From the NCBI GenBank assembly GCA_016271365.2, contig JADMNL010000022.1:222184501-222248500 (forward strand): a stretch of 64,000 nt of DNA. The letters run 5' to 3'. Below are positions 33,396 through 44,692 of this stretch, in pieces; position 1 is the first letter of the stretch, and each line of letters begins with the position of its first letter. The notes under the pieces were generated by a model. It saw only the letters and a list, made by a program, of their open reading frames with translations. It was not told the DNA's origin and did no database searches. The translations under genes were made by a program, and so were the position numbers. The stretch comes from Neoceratodus forsteri. Lineage: Eukaryota > Chordata > Ceratodontiformes > Ceratodontidae.

Positions 33396-36300
33396 TTACA
33401 AAATTGTTGCTACATTTTTTAAAACCTCTATGTTATCTGTCTTTAATAGATAATTTGATTGATATCTAGGCTCCATGTTTAACTTAGATAGTGTGTTTCC
33501 TATTATTTGTTGTCTATAATCTTCATACAGAGGACACAGTATTAATAGAGGCAAGTTATTAACTATACCGAAACCACATTTACAGTTTGCTTTAGTCGAT
33601 TTAGAATATATTCCATTCAGGCATAGGCATTGGGATTTGTGATATCCAAATCGTAGTCTAGTGTAACTTTTCCTCTTATCTACTTCTTTAATTATATTTA
33701 GATAAGGTTCAGTTCCAAATTCTCTTCTTTTACTTTCTGCTAACCAGTTACTTATTGTATGCCTTTTATTCAAATTAACATCCATTTGAATGTAAATATT
33801 CCTAATTCTGTTTTTCATATCCACATTTATTTCATCTATAGATTTTGTATATGTGCATATCATATTATCCAACAATCCAAATGGCTTTATCACATTTTTT
33901 AAAATTTCAATACTAGGTCATAAGAAGCCGTTATCTTTATATACTATAGCTTCTTCTAGACAAATTCTAGGTAATCTTACATCTTTCATATTATAAACTT
34001 TAAGCCAATACATAGACATTTTCTGTACAATCTGACAGCTAACAGTAGTTTGTTCCAATTCCCTTCTTACTAAAGCTGAGGATGCCCCCTTAGGTAAACC
34101 TAAAAATTTTTTATAAAATGTATTCAATGGGATTTCTAATTGCACAACATCCCCACATCTCCATATTTCAGCTCTGTACATTATTCTACTCATAATTTTC
34201 GCATTTATGGCCTTCATGATCCCTCTAATCGAATATCCTCCATATTTATACACAAATATTTCTATTGCTGGGATAAATCTATTTATTTTTTTATTTAAAT
34301 TTGTTTTATGCTCATTCCACTTCAAGTTATATGAAAAATCTATACCCAGATAACAAAAATGTTTTTAACAGTCTCTATTTCATATCTGTCTCCTCTCATT
34401 TTAATATCTTTTCCTCTTTTAATCAATGTCTTATTAAAAATCATATATTTTATTTATTTATTTATTTATTGAATTTTGTTGACCTGGTATTTAGTCTTTT
34501 CCATATTTATTTCCAGTGCTGCTTCAGAGCAGCACTCTCTAAAAAGTTTTCAAAGATTATTTTAATACCCTTATAACTCATTGCCATCAGAACAATATTA
34601 TCTGCATATGTCAAAAATGGGCAATACTTTTTGCCCATTCTTAGCATATGAAAACCTTCTTCACATAGTTTTTCCAAGATACGGTTCAGTTAAATGTTAA
34701 ACAAAATAGGTGAGAGGGTACAACCCTGCCTCAAATCTAAATTGGAATCAAACTTATCTGTCAATCCTCCTTCTTTATTATACCACACACTGGTCCTCTT
34801 CTTATTATACATGAGTGATATAAATTTTATGATAGCAGGATCTAATTCATAATTGCAAAGGAATTCCCAAAGCTTATTTCTTTTAACTTTATTGAATGCT
34901 TACTTAAGATCAACAAAAATACAATAATATTTTTGTTTCTTTGTATTGATATACTTATGTATCAAATGGGACAACACATAGCGCTGGTCCACTGTGGAGT
35001 GTCTGGGTAAAAACCCAGCCTGGGATTAATCCATGGTTTCTGTGTCCTTGATCCAATCCATAATCCTATTAAGTAAAACTTTAGAAAAAGTTTTAAGAGA
35101 AGTGTCCAGGAGACATTTCGGATGATAATATTTGGGATTTTTCTTTTCCCCTTATTTAAAAATTGGGATAATTATGTTTTCCCTCCAGGTCTCAGGTATT
35201 TCTCTGGCCCTTACTATACAATTGAATAATTTTTTCAGAAAAGGTATCCAAAGTTCCAAATCATTCAACAATGTATCAATGGGTACCCCATCAGGGTCCA
35301 GTGCTTTCTGTCTTTTTGTTGATCCCTGAACTATCCATATTTCCACTTTGGTAATTTCTTCTTTTAAATATACCCAATCAATTAACAAGAGATAAGTTCT
35401 TGGTCCTATATCTTGATCAAAGAACAACTGTCTGTAATACTTCTGTCAAGTTCCAGGTTCAATATCATTTTCTACCTCCTTGCAGTATATATTTTACCTA
35501 TTTGTTACAAGTTGCCAACATTGTTTATCATTCTTTGTTATAATTGCCTTCACTAGTTCTTTCCAGAGCAGTAGTCTATGTTCTTTTCTCTTTTTATCTA
35601 AAACCTCTGTATTTTTTCCTCATCTCAGTCAAATTATCCCTATTTTCATTAGATGGGTACTTCCTTGTCATCCTCGCTATTCTATTCAAGTCTTTTTTTA
35701 AACTTTTTACATTCCAGGTTGTACCATTGACTCCCTTTTTTACTTTTAATAAAGGATGCTTTTACTATAAATGATCTAATGTCCTTCATAATCTGTTCAA
35801 ATTCTACCATCTCCATATTCTCTTCTCTCCCAACCATACCATCTATTCTATCTTTTATTCCGCTCTCACTTAAAATTCTATTGGAAGCATTATTATCTAT
35901 ATTTTTCCATCTAATTCCTACTTTTGTCCTTCTTATCCTTATATTGTTATTCCCCATATTAACATTCTCCCACAGGTTTATATTAATTACTAGAGGGAAT
36001 GTTCACTTTCTGCTCTCATTCCGATATTCAGATCTTCCACTAGATGTATCAGGTTTAAATCAACCCAACATAAGTCAATCACAGAACCTCCTCTTTTTCC
36101 TACAAAAGTAAATTCCTCATCCTCATCCTCATCTCGCTTCATTCTATCATTTACCAAGCCAAAATTCCAATCTCCTAGTAATTTACATTTTTCTCTTCCT
36201 CTTTTAGATGATTTTTATCTTTTGAATTCCTATCTCTAGCTATATAATCGCAACCCATTGCAATACAAAATTCCCTAATTTCCAATGGTAACCTTTGATA

Positions 36301-36745
36301 ATGTCTGAGCCTTGCATTAAAATCTCTTAATATCATAATTCCACACCCTTGATATTTACCCCTATTAACTTTTTCAACTCCTTTATTAATCCAGCATCCC
36401 TATACTTTGAGGACACTGAAGGAATATGAAGGTTAAAAATTACAATCTGCCATTGTTTTTCCCTTTATTCTAATTCCCTGTATATTATTAGATTGCTTTG
36501 CAACTTCCTCTGTTACGTATTTATTTTGATATCTTAATCCACGTAACTAAACCTCCCGACAGTCTCCCATATTTCCTTTTCCTAATTGCTTTCTTAAAAT
36601 ATGTTTTATAATCATTAGTATTTTTTCTTGATCTGACTATGTTTCTTGTAGACAGATACATTCAAATCCCTCTACATATTTTACAAAAGAAGAATCTGCT
36701 AATCTATTTCCAATGCCAGCTATATTCCATGAAAGTATTTTATTT
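33396..36745 (-). pseudogene. LINE 'V' ORF2: endonuclease + RT + CCHC
   Basis: The endonuclease begins near 36740 with ILSWNIAGIGNRLADSSFV and CICLQET. RT fingers at 35427-35152 read LDPDGVPIDTLLN and IPETWRENIIIPIFK. The palm near 34900-34700 reads FVDLK, then RQGCTLSPILFN. The active-site box is YADN at 34597-34608, not the usual YADD. The C-terminal half is in one frame (34325-33918 and 33893-33396) broken by a single TGA. It has LNTFYKKFLGLPKGASSALV and a zinc-knuckle-like CKCGFG...L..CPLY. A SINE/LINE tail interrupts it near 34443-34497. Confidence 0.7.
34443..34497 (-). mobile_element. Short (AAAT)n-tailed retro-fragment inside LINE 'V'
   Basis: The plus strand has ATTTATTTATTTATTTATTG followed by AATTTTGTTGACCTGGTATT. 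The same tail phrase (TTTATTTATTTGAATTTTGA then TGACCAGTAGG) occurs at 60283-60320. The frame of LINE 'V' is lost here, which suggests a very short 3' piece of that other retroelement was inserted. Confidence 0.45.
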
Positions 36746-36927
36746 CTTTCTTTTTTAACCGTTGCACTCTGATTGTCATTCAGCTCTTTGGGTTTCCAAA
36801 CTTTGGAATCTATTTGCTGTTGTAATTAAGTATTTCCATTCACTGGAATTGGGTTTTATTTTTTACATGGGGCTTCTTCTTTTCTTTCCCCTATTAGATT
36901 GATGTCAAAAGAATCTACCCATTCAGC

Positions 36928-38405
36928 TCAAGTGACTATTTGATCATAGTTATCCTGCATGTCCATCCAGATTGTGATCTGACCATTACTTTCCCACCTT
37001 TTAGCTATTCTTATCTTTTTAAACAGATCATCTATTTTCAGAAGATTTTGTAAAAACTCCACTATTTCATACCTCAGATTCTTATCTGTTTCCTTTGTAA
37101 AGTTATTCAGACCAAATATAGAAATGGGAAATTCAGTTTTTTTTTCAATTTCTTTATTTTCAAAATATTCTGGAAATAGTACTCTTGCCGAAATTACTTT
37201 ACCCATGTTTATTCCCACTTGTCTGAATTGATCCTTCTGATTTTCATATATTTTTAAAATACAGTATTGGTCTGAAACCAGAAAGACTATTTCCAAATCT
37301 CTTACATGTCTTATAACACTAAGACAATTCAATACTGAAAAACAATCCATGTGTCCTTGTAGAATAGTATTAAGGAACCTTTTTAAATGTTCCTCTAATG
37401 TCCATTTGGTCTCATCAGGTAATTTTGTCACTTCAGAGAAGGGGAGAATGAAATCATTTTTATCAAGTCTTTTTAGAATTTTTTCAGGACACACATCTCC
37501 AAAGTTTATATTTTGAGTTTGATTAATAACATGTTCCATTTTTCCCCTTCATTTTTGTTTTCATTTTGTCCCTGTTCTTTTATTCCTAATCTATTATCCT
37601 TTCTAGATACATCTTTTTTTTTTGTTGGCCTTACCTTTTTTTTCCATTTCTTAGTCTTATTTACACCATTTCCCTTCTTTTTTAATGCCAGGACTAAATC
37701 TTCATTCTGATTTATTCCTTCCTTCTGATCCCTATTCTTCTTTTTACTTTTACAGTTGTTTCTTTCAGCATTTATTTGTTTTAAATTGCCCCCATTTTAT
37801 TGATTTCTTCTGCTAAGTTTAATCCTGCTTTAGCTTTATACCTATTGCAGGATTGATTAGCTGCTTCTAGATCTTGATTTAACATCTTTTTCTGTCTTTC
37901 TCCAGCAGGTTCTATCCTCTCTCCCTTATAACTTTGTTCCTTTTTTCCCCCTTCTTTTTCTTAAATTTAGCTTCTTGTTCTAACCCTTTATTCCAAATCT
38001 ACGTATTACCTGCTGCCATTTATTTTGCTACACTCTCATTTCTCCATTTTTTATTCTGTAACATTATTAGTTCAGACCCATTCAATACACTTTCCCATAT
38101 ACTACATATACTATAGTTTAAATTATATCCATTCTATTATTGTTTTTGGATTCCCTCAATTATCTTACCTTTAGATGTTATTTCAGTTATATCATTTGTA
38201 TTATCAACATCCATCTTACTATCATCTTTTATGTCCATATTTAAATCAATCCTACTCTTTCCATCCTCTGCATTACTGTCCCTTATTTCCTGTTTCAGTT
38301 GATTATCCCAGTTATCCTGACTATCCTGAGTATCAACCAAATGGTTATCTAACTGTCATTCTTCTCCCTTAAACATCCATTTACTCTGGGTCAAACTGTG
38401 ATAAT
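36928..38405 (-). pseudogene. LINE 'V' ORF1, C-terminal and middle parts
   Basis: A 203-codon open frame (37539-36928) encodes the C-terminal domain. It has an RRM-like alternation (KVISARVLFPEYF, EFPISIFGLNNFTKETDK, IRIAKRWESNGQITIWM). The preceding region (38340-37540) is very rich in Lys, Arg, Asp and Asn and broken into short frames. The N-terminal part continues at 44693-45560 across the Gmr1-like insertion. I know no family for this protein. By position and basic composition it should be the RNA-binding ORF1 of the LINE. Confidence 0.5.
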
Positions 38406-38410
38406 ATCTC

Positions 38411-39249
38411 TGTGAGTGTAAACACCACCCTGGGAAAGAAGAGGTTAACACCTTGAGTGAGGATGAGGAAATGCAGGGAATGCAACATGAACAGGCAAGG
38501 AAGGTGCCTTCCCAGGTGTTGCTGATTAGAGGGATTGTTGAAAGGCAGGGAGAATCCAGCAAGGAGTCAGTTGGAAGCTGGAAAATGCTACAGGGAAGGG
38601 ATACTCCTAGGCAGAGAACACTGCAAGATGGAGGGTGGAACGTAAGACAGGAACCAGAGCAGAAAGCCAATGAGAATAGTTAATTGTTGGAAAGAGCCTT
38701 TGAGGGAAGTTGAAACCTGCTGCTGAGAAAGAGACCATTTCTAAAGCAGAGAGTTCTGAGGTAAAGGATCAGCCTAGCCAGCTGGGCCAAAAACAGTGTG
38801 GAATTTGCTGCTGATAACAGCCTGCAAATAAGGCTAAAAGGGAAACTGTTTGTGTTTTGTTTGAGACTGTGCATTCAAAAACAGTGAGTGGAATATATTG
38901 CTAATAACAGCCTGCAAATAAGGTGAAAGGAATAACTGTTTGTGTTTTATTTGAGACTGTGCATTCCAAAATGCTGGCCCACAAACTGTTTTGTTTTGTT
39001 TGAGACTGTATATTGAAAAAACTGCTGGCCCACATAGGTGGTTCAAAGATTCCTTTAATTAAATCAGCCTGAGAGAACTGCTTTGTGTTAACCTTTATGT
39101 TACCTGACCAGGCTGGAGAAGTTGAACTGACTGATTATGCTTTTCTGGAGCAATAACTTACATTTGGAGCAATAAAAGTACATTTTCTTCTGTGAACTTT
39201 AAATCCAGCATGTTGCCTCTCCATCTACCTTAGGCCAACTTGTCACACA
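38411..39249 (+). repeat. 5' LTR of the Gmr1-like element
   Basis: It starts TGTGAGTGTAAACACC and ends TGTCACACA. A polyadenylation-type AATAAAA lies at about 39170. The region 38790-38965 has a roughly 90-bp unit (AACAGTG..GGAAT to GACTGTGCATTC) repeated about twice, with a third partial copy. Confidence 0.85.
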
Positions 39250-39269
39250 TGGTGTTAGAAGTGGGATTT
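39250..39269 (+). other. Primer binding site, tRNA-Leu type
   Basis: TGGTGTTAGAAGTGGGATT directly follows the 5' LTR. It matches the complement of a vertebrate tRNA-Leu 3' end (TGGTGTCAGGAGTGGG) with two mismatches, so tRNA-Leu was probably the minus-strand primer. Confidence 0.7.
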
Positions 39270-39317
39270 GTACACCTGCTGGAGTGAGCAGAACTAGTCA
39301 CATTTTAAAAAGTAGAT

Positions 39318-40482
39318 GTGGAGAAATTGCTGAAGTTCCTCACTGAACAACAACAGGCTTTCATGCAGCTGGCACAGCAGCAGCAGGAGGTGCAACAGTG
39401 TGTGCAACAAGCACAACAGGCCCAGCAACAACAGGTTCTCACCCAGCTGGCTCAGCAGCAGCAGGAGGTGCAACAGTGGGCTCAACAAGCACAGCAAGCC
39501 CAACAGAAGGCACAACAGCAGTTCCTTACAGATGAGGCAACAACAACAGCAGCTTCTGCAGTCTCTGGTGCAACAGCCGCAACAAGATCTTACCGGTGAG
39601 GCTGGTCCAGCTATCGTGGGGCCAGGGGATCCTAGGATGAATGCCATGCTGACCAAAATGATGTCTGTAGATGATCCCAGGGCCTTCCTGGTAAAGTTTG
39701 AACAAGTGGTGGAAGCTGCTGGCTGGCCCAGACCCCAATGGACTGTTCGCCTTGCCCCCTGTCTAACCGGGGAAGCCCAAGTGGCCTATTAAGCTATGGA
39801 CAGTACTACAGCCAGGGAGTACACAGAGGTGAAAGTGGCAATCCTGGATTGTCTAGGCATTAACTCAGAAAGTTACAGATGGAGGTTCCAGAGTTTCAGA
39901 TTTGTAGCAGGTGCATGGCCTAGAGCAGTGGGACAACAATTGTGGGACCTATGTTGGCATTGGCTAAAATCTGAAGGATGCAGTGGCCCCGAGGTGTTGG
40001 AACAATTTCTGAAGATCCTACCCCCTTGAATTCAGAGCTGGGTCCACAAACAGAAGATCACCACACTAGCAGAGACCATGCAGATCTCAGAACAAGTGTT
40101 GGATGCTGAACTCTCCTCCCACCCTGTGACCCAGCTTACTAGGCTACCTGGGAAGATGAGGAATTATCCCGGGAGCCAGACTGAAGGGATATTGGCTAGA
40201 ACTGTGAAGGGACCTTGGGCAAGTAGAGATTGGGGTTATGGGCCAAATAAGGGTCAGACTCTGGGAAAGATTACAACCCAGCAGCCCAGGGAGACATTTT
40301 CTGAGGGCACACTGCCCAAACCCAGAGGCTCACCCCATAGCCGAGACATGGGGGTCTGTTTCTCATGTGGACAGAAGGGCCACTTTGTGAAGAACTGCCT
40401 CCACATGGACTGTACTTTCATAGGCTGCACATTTACAGATGTGTATTCACTGTACAGTGGGGGTTGGGGTGCTGAATCCTGA
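39318..40482 (+). pseudogene. gag with SCAN-like capsid domain and CCHC zinc knuckle
   Basis: The protein opens with a Gln-rich coiled-coil stretch made of repeated QQQQEVQQ units. After a frameshift near 39535 come DPRAFLVKFEQVVEAAGWP and TGEAQVAY. The segment 39870-40110 (AVGQQLWDLCWHWLKSEG, then GPEVLEQFLKILPP and WVHKQKITTLAE) is clearly SCAN-like. The SCAN domain of vertebrate zinc-finger proteins is known to derive from Gmr1-like gag. A retroviral-type zinc knuckle CFSCGQKGHFVKNC lies near 40352-40393. In-frame stops at 39790 and 40027 and one frameshift break it. Confidence 0.82.
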
Positions 40483-40483
40483 G

Positions 40484-40875
40484 ATTTTGTAGTCCCTGTT
40501 GAAGTAGAAGGGATAGAGATGGAGGCTCTGGTGGACTCAGAAAGCCACCAGACCATAGTCAGGCAGCCTTTGTGAATCCCTGATGCTGGCAGGACCAGAA
40601 TCCCATCCCTATCCAATGTGTGCATGGGGATGTAAAGGCTTAACCTGGTGCTATGGTTACACTTACTCTTGGGGGGCCAAACAGAGACTATAAAGGTGGG
40701 GGTTACCCCGGGATTACACTATCCAGTGTTACTGGGGAGAGATTGGAAATGGTTTGATGACTTATGGAAAGCAGACTTATCTTTGGTAATTACCTGGTCT
40801 CAGGGTTGTGAAGGGGGAGGCCAGTCACCTACAGCTGGGAGACGTTTTTCCCTTTCTGGACCCAGGAATTTGTAA
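40484..40875 (+). pseudogene. Aspartic protease region
   Basis: Just after gag the strand reads MEALVDSESHQTIV, matching the aspartic-protease start LVDSGS with the active-site glycine changed to Glu (DSE instead of D-T/S-G). PVLLGRDWKWF follows in another frame, resembling the LGRDW motif near the protease end. Frameshifts and a stop after RQPL inactivate it. Confidence 0.6.
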
Positions 40876-41039
40876 CTCCCAGACAAGAACCTGCAAATCT
40901 AAGTGAGAACATAAGGCAGCAAAGAAAAGGGGTCCCAAAGGGGCAGGTGCACAGGAGGGAAGTGAAGCAAAGGCAAAAGTGGGTCCAGACCCCACAGCCT
41001 GACCCTAACACTGACCCACCTAACCAAAGTCCCAGAGGG

Positions 41040-42310
41040 CCATCCTTATCAGAGCAAGATGTGTTAAAGCACTACCCAGACATTGACAAAGAGCAACGGG
41101 CCAATGGTATACTCAGCTGGGTATACACCCAGTTGGCTATCAGGGAAGGGGAAGTGGTAGATGAGAATCAGGCAGCATGCTATCTTCATTTTGAGTTACA
41201 AGGGGCTATCCTGTATCAGGTTAGTAAGGAGACCCAGACATGGGATATCCAGCATCAATTGTTTATCCCTTGAGTCTTTTGGGGGAATTACTATGCCTCA
41301 CCCACTCTATTCCTGTGGCAGAGCACTGTGGGGTAGAGAATACACTAGCACTATTGTTACCCCAATTCTTTTGGCCAGGCATCTATCAACATGTTAAAGA
41401 TTATTGTGCATCTTGTCCCATGTGCCAGTTAGTAGCTCCAAAGAACAGTTCAAGGGCCTCTTTAGTGCCCCTACCTGTTATGGAGGCACCACTTGACCGG
41501 ACTGGGGTTGGTATAGTGGGACCCTTGAAAAAAGTGCATGGGGGTATCAGTACATTCTGGTGACTGTAGACTATGCTACCTGGTACCCCAAGGCCATCCC
41601 ATTATGAACCATTTTGGCCAAAATTGTAGCTGGAGAACTATTAAAGGTCTTTAGTCATATGGGAATACCAAAGGAAATGTTGACTGACCAGGGAACTAAA
41701 TTCATGTCCCGCCTGACTCAGGAGGTTTGTACTTTATTGGGAATCAGCTCCATAAGGACCTTTATCTACCATCCCCCAGATGGATAGCCTTGTGGAGTGA
41801 TTCAACAAAAGCCTTAAAACAGTGCTTCAAAAGTTCATAACCACTGAGGTCAGGGACTTGGACAAGTTACTTCCCTTACTGATGTTCACAGTGTGGGAGG
41901 TCCCTCAAGCCTCTACAGGGTTTGCTCCTTTTGAACTCCTCTATGGGTGCCGCCCATGAGGTGTTCTTGATGTAGTAAAGGAGATGTGGGAGAAACCTGA
42001 CCCCAATACTGAAAATGTGGTGCAATATGTCCTGCAACTGAGGGAAAGATTAGAATGGGTGGGGAAATTTGCCTGAGAGAATCTGGTAAAGGCTCAACAA
42101 AGACAAGAGTACTACTATAATCGGGAAGCCCTGTTGAGGGAATATAAACCAAGGGATCAGGTACTAGTTTTGTTGCTGAGCAGCCAGAATAAGCTTCTAG
42201 CCAAGTGAAAGGGGCCTTATGAAGTTACCCAGAGGGTGGGCCCAGTTGACTATGAAGTTTGTCAGCCAGAAAGGCAAAAGGAGACCCAGATCTACCATGT
42301 CAATTTGCTG
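41040..42310 (+). pseudogene. Integrase (HHCC + DDE core), upstream of RT
   Basis: The zinc-binding domain reads LTHSIPVAEHCG, LLPQFFWPGIYQHVKDYCAS and CPMC (41290-41440). The core has VTVDYATWYPKAIP, then MLTDQGTKFMS (second Asp) near 41690 and a YHPP..G..LVE-type segment near 41770-41810 interrupted by stops. The C-terminal part (42100-42310) has YYNREALLREYKPRDQVLVL-like and VNLLKFW strings. Position before RT rather than after RNase H is what identifies the Gmr1 type. Several nonsense codons and shifts occur. Confidence 0.8.
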
Positions 42311-42411
42311 AAATTCTGGAACCAGAGGGATAGCCTATTGATTTCCCTTGAACCAAACATAGTGGATCTGGGACCCCAAGTGTGGATAAGAATCGGAGGA
42401 TATGAGTCCCA

Positions 42412-43806
42412 ATGGGAGAACAGCTGTCTCCCAAACAGAAACAGCAACTAGGAGAGTTGGTAAGCCAGTTTTTGGATGTGTTCTCCTTCCTCCTGGGGAC
42501 AACACATATGATAGCTCATCATATTGAAACAGAGCCGGGGAGAAGTTTTGGCAGTGACCATATCACTTGCCAGAAGCTGTACAAGACACTATTAAGAAGG
42601 AGTTACAGGACATGTTAGAGTTGTGGGTGACTGAGGAATCCAGCAGTGATTGATGTAGCCCCATAGTGTTAGTACCAAAAGAGAGTGGGGCTACCTGCTT
42701 CTGTATTGATTTTCACAGGATCAATACCATCTCAAAGTTCAATGCCTACCCCATGCCCTGGGTAGATGAACTGTTGGATAGACTATGGAAAACCAAGTAC
42801 ATCACGACTTTGGACCTAATGAAAGGGTACTGGCAAATCCCTTTGACCCCGGAGTCTCAGGAAAAGACAGCATTTGCTACCCCCTTTGGGCTATACCTGT
42901 TCTGTACCATGCCTTTCAGCTTAGATGGAGCAACTGCAACCTTTCAAAGGCTCATGAATTGCTTGCTGTGACCCCATGCTCACTATGCAGCTGCTTACCT
43001 AGGTGACATGGTGATGCACAGCACTGATTGGGAGTCCCATGTATCCAAGGTGGCAGCCATACTACAGTCCTTATGAGAAGCAGGGCTGATGGCCAATCCA
43101 GTGAAGTGTGCTTTGGCCAAAGCTGAAATGAAGTATTTAGAGTACTGTATAGGCAATGGATAGTTGAGACCCTTGGTCAGTAAGGTCCAAGCCATAGCCA
43201 GGTGCCCAATACCCACCACAAAAACCCTGTTGAGGGCCTTCTTAGGATTGACAGAGTATTACCACAGGTTCATACCGCACTTCTCCACCCTTGCCAGCCC
43301 CCTTACAGATCTCACCCAGAAATCAGCCCCCCGTAAGGTCCAGTGGTCAGAGGAGTGTGACCAGGCTTTCACACAACTTAAAGTGACACTGTGCAGAGAG
43401 CCAGTGTTATGCAGTCCTGACTTCAGCAGGACCTTTATCCTGCAGATGGATGCCTCTGAAGTTGGGCTATGAGCCGTGTTCTCCCAGAAGTTTGAGGGGG
43501 AGGAACATCCTATCCTCTACCTCAGTCGGAAACTCTTTCCCCGGGAGAAAAACTATGCGGTGATAGAAAAAGAGTGTCTCAATCAAGTGGGCTGTGGATT
43601 CCCTCTGCTACTACCTGCATGGATGGCACTTTATCCTGGTCACAGATCATGCCCCTCTGAGGTGGCTACAGGTGATGAAGGATGACAACCCCTGCATAAC
43701 CAGGTGGTACTTGGTCCTCCAGCCATTTTCCTTTATGGTGCACCACCGAGCCAGGACCCAGAATGGAAATGCAGACTTCCTGTCCTCGGAGGAGAATGGT
43801 CAGTGA
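42412..43806 (+). pseudogene. Reverse transcriptase and RNase H
   Basis: RT motifs in order are SPIVLVPKESGATCFCIDFH (spread over frames), FNAYPMPWVDELLDRL, ITTLDLMKGYWQIPL, KTAFATPFGLYLF and FQRLMN. The active-site box reads YLGD at 42996-43007 instead of YLDD, a lost catalytic Asp. RNase H follows (43164-43806): LRAFLGLTEYYHRFIPHFS, VQWSEECDQAFTQLK, FILQMDAS, ILYLSRKL, KNYAVIEKECL and VTDHAPLRWLQV. Stops near 42970, 43076 and 43472 and a frameshift near 43600 are visible. It ends just before the polypurine tract. Confidence 0.85.
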
Positions 43807-43827
43807 CCAACCAACAGTGCCTTTACA

Positions 43828-43842
43828 CAAAGGGGGGAGGTA
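43828..43842 (+). other. Polypurine tract
   Basis: CAAAGGGGGGAGGTA lies immediately before the 3' LTR (TGTTATAG). This is the expected plus-strand priming site of an LTR retrotransposon. Confidence 0.75.
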
Positions 43843-44687
43843 TGTTATAGTGTAAATACTACCCTGGGAAGCAAGAGGTTAACACCTTGGCTGAGGATGA
43901 GGAAATGCCAGGAATACAACATGAACAGGCAAGGGGGGGGTACCTTCCCAGGTGTTGCTGATTAGAGGGATTGTTGAAAGGCAGGGAGAATCCAGCAAGG
44001 AGTCAGTTGGAAGCTGGAAAATGCTACAGGGAGGAGATATTCCTAGGCAGAGAACCCTGCAAGATGGAGGATGGACTGTAAGACAGAAATCAGGGCAGAA
44101 AGCCAAGGAGAATGGTTAATTGTTGGAGACAGCCTTTGAGGGAAGTTGAAACCTGCTGCTGAGAAAGAGACCATTTCTAGAGCAGAGAGTTCTGAGGTAA
44201 AGAATCAGCCCAGCAAGCTGGGACAAAAACAGTGAGTGGAATGTACTGCTGATGACAGCCTGCAAATAAGGCTAAAAGGGAAAACTGTTTGTGTTTTATT
44301 TGAGACTGTGCATTCAAAAACAGTGAGTGGAATATACTGTTAATAATGGCCTGCAAATAAGATGAAAGGGAAAACTGTTTGTGTTTTATTTGAGATTGTG
44401 CATTCAAAACTGCTGAACCACAAACCATTTGCTTTGTTTAAGATTGTATATTGAAAAAAACTGCTGGCCCACATAGGTGGTTCAAAGATTCCTTTTGTCA
44501 AGTCAGCCTGAGATAACTATTTTGTGTTAACCTTTATGTTACCTGACCAGGCTGGGGATGTTGAACTGACTGATTATGCTTTTCTGGAGTAATAACTTAC
44601 ATCTGGAGCAATAAAAGTACATTTTCTTCTGTCAACTTTAAACCCAGCGTGTTGCCTCTCCATCTACCATAGGCCAGCTTGTTCACA
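43843..44687 (+). repeat. 3' LTR of the Gmr1-like element
   Basis: It begins TGTTATAGTGTAAATACTAC and ends GCTTGTTCACA. It matches the 5' LTR throughout, including the internal roughly 90-bp tandem unit at 44228-44410 and the AATAAAA near 44610. Base differences and small indels between the LTRs are easy to see. Confidence 0.85.
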
Positions 44688-44692
44688 ATCTC

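Larger units (their letters stand above)
33390..38410 (-). mobile_element. LINE 'V' (possibly Ingi/Vingi-like), main part
   Basis: This is a long AT-rich minus-strand non-LTR retrotransposon with ORF2 (33396-36745) and most of ORF1 (36928-38405). It continues beyond the Gmr1-like LTR element, at 44693-45580. The arrangement (lysine-rich ORF1, APE-type endonuclease, RT, C-terminal CCHC) is unlike the CR1 and L1 copies nearby. Clade assignment is uncertain. The WNIAGIGNRLAD-type endonuclease start and general layout recall Ingi/Vingi elements, but I cannot confirm this without a tree. Confidence 0.7.
38411..44687 (+). mobile_element. Gmr1-like Ty3/gypsy LTR retrotransposon, complete, 5-bp TSD
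   Basis: Two LTRs (38411-39249 and 43843-44687) flank gag-PR-INT-RT-RNaseH, with INT upstream of RT. This order defines Gmr1-like elements, an unusual Ty3/gypsy lineage in vertebrates and other animals. The element has a tRNA-Leu-type primer site, a polypurine tract and a 5-bp TSD ATCTC (38406-38410 and 44688-44692). It lies in ORF1 of LINE 'V', whose sequence resumes directly after the TSD. All frames carry stops or shifts. The LTRs look roughly 90% alike by eye (not computed), so the insertion is fairly old. Confidence 0.88.

Noticed and set aside
38356..38670. 104-codon minus-strand open frame in the 5' LTR (and its partner at 43879-44106)
   Set aside because: It lies antisense within the LTR and simply repeats in both LTRs. 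It has no motif and is explained by the LTR sequence.
39318..39599. Gln-rich open frame that might suggest a host poly-Q protein
   Set aside because: It sits directly after the PBS and runs by frameshift into the SCAN-like gag, so it is the gag N-terminus.
39870..40110. SCAN-like domain as evidence of a host SCAN zinc-finger gene
   Set aside because: It is followed by a CCHC knuckle, protease, integrase and RT between LTRs, so it is retroelement gag.
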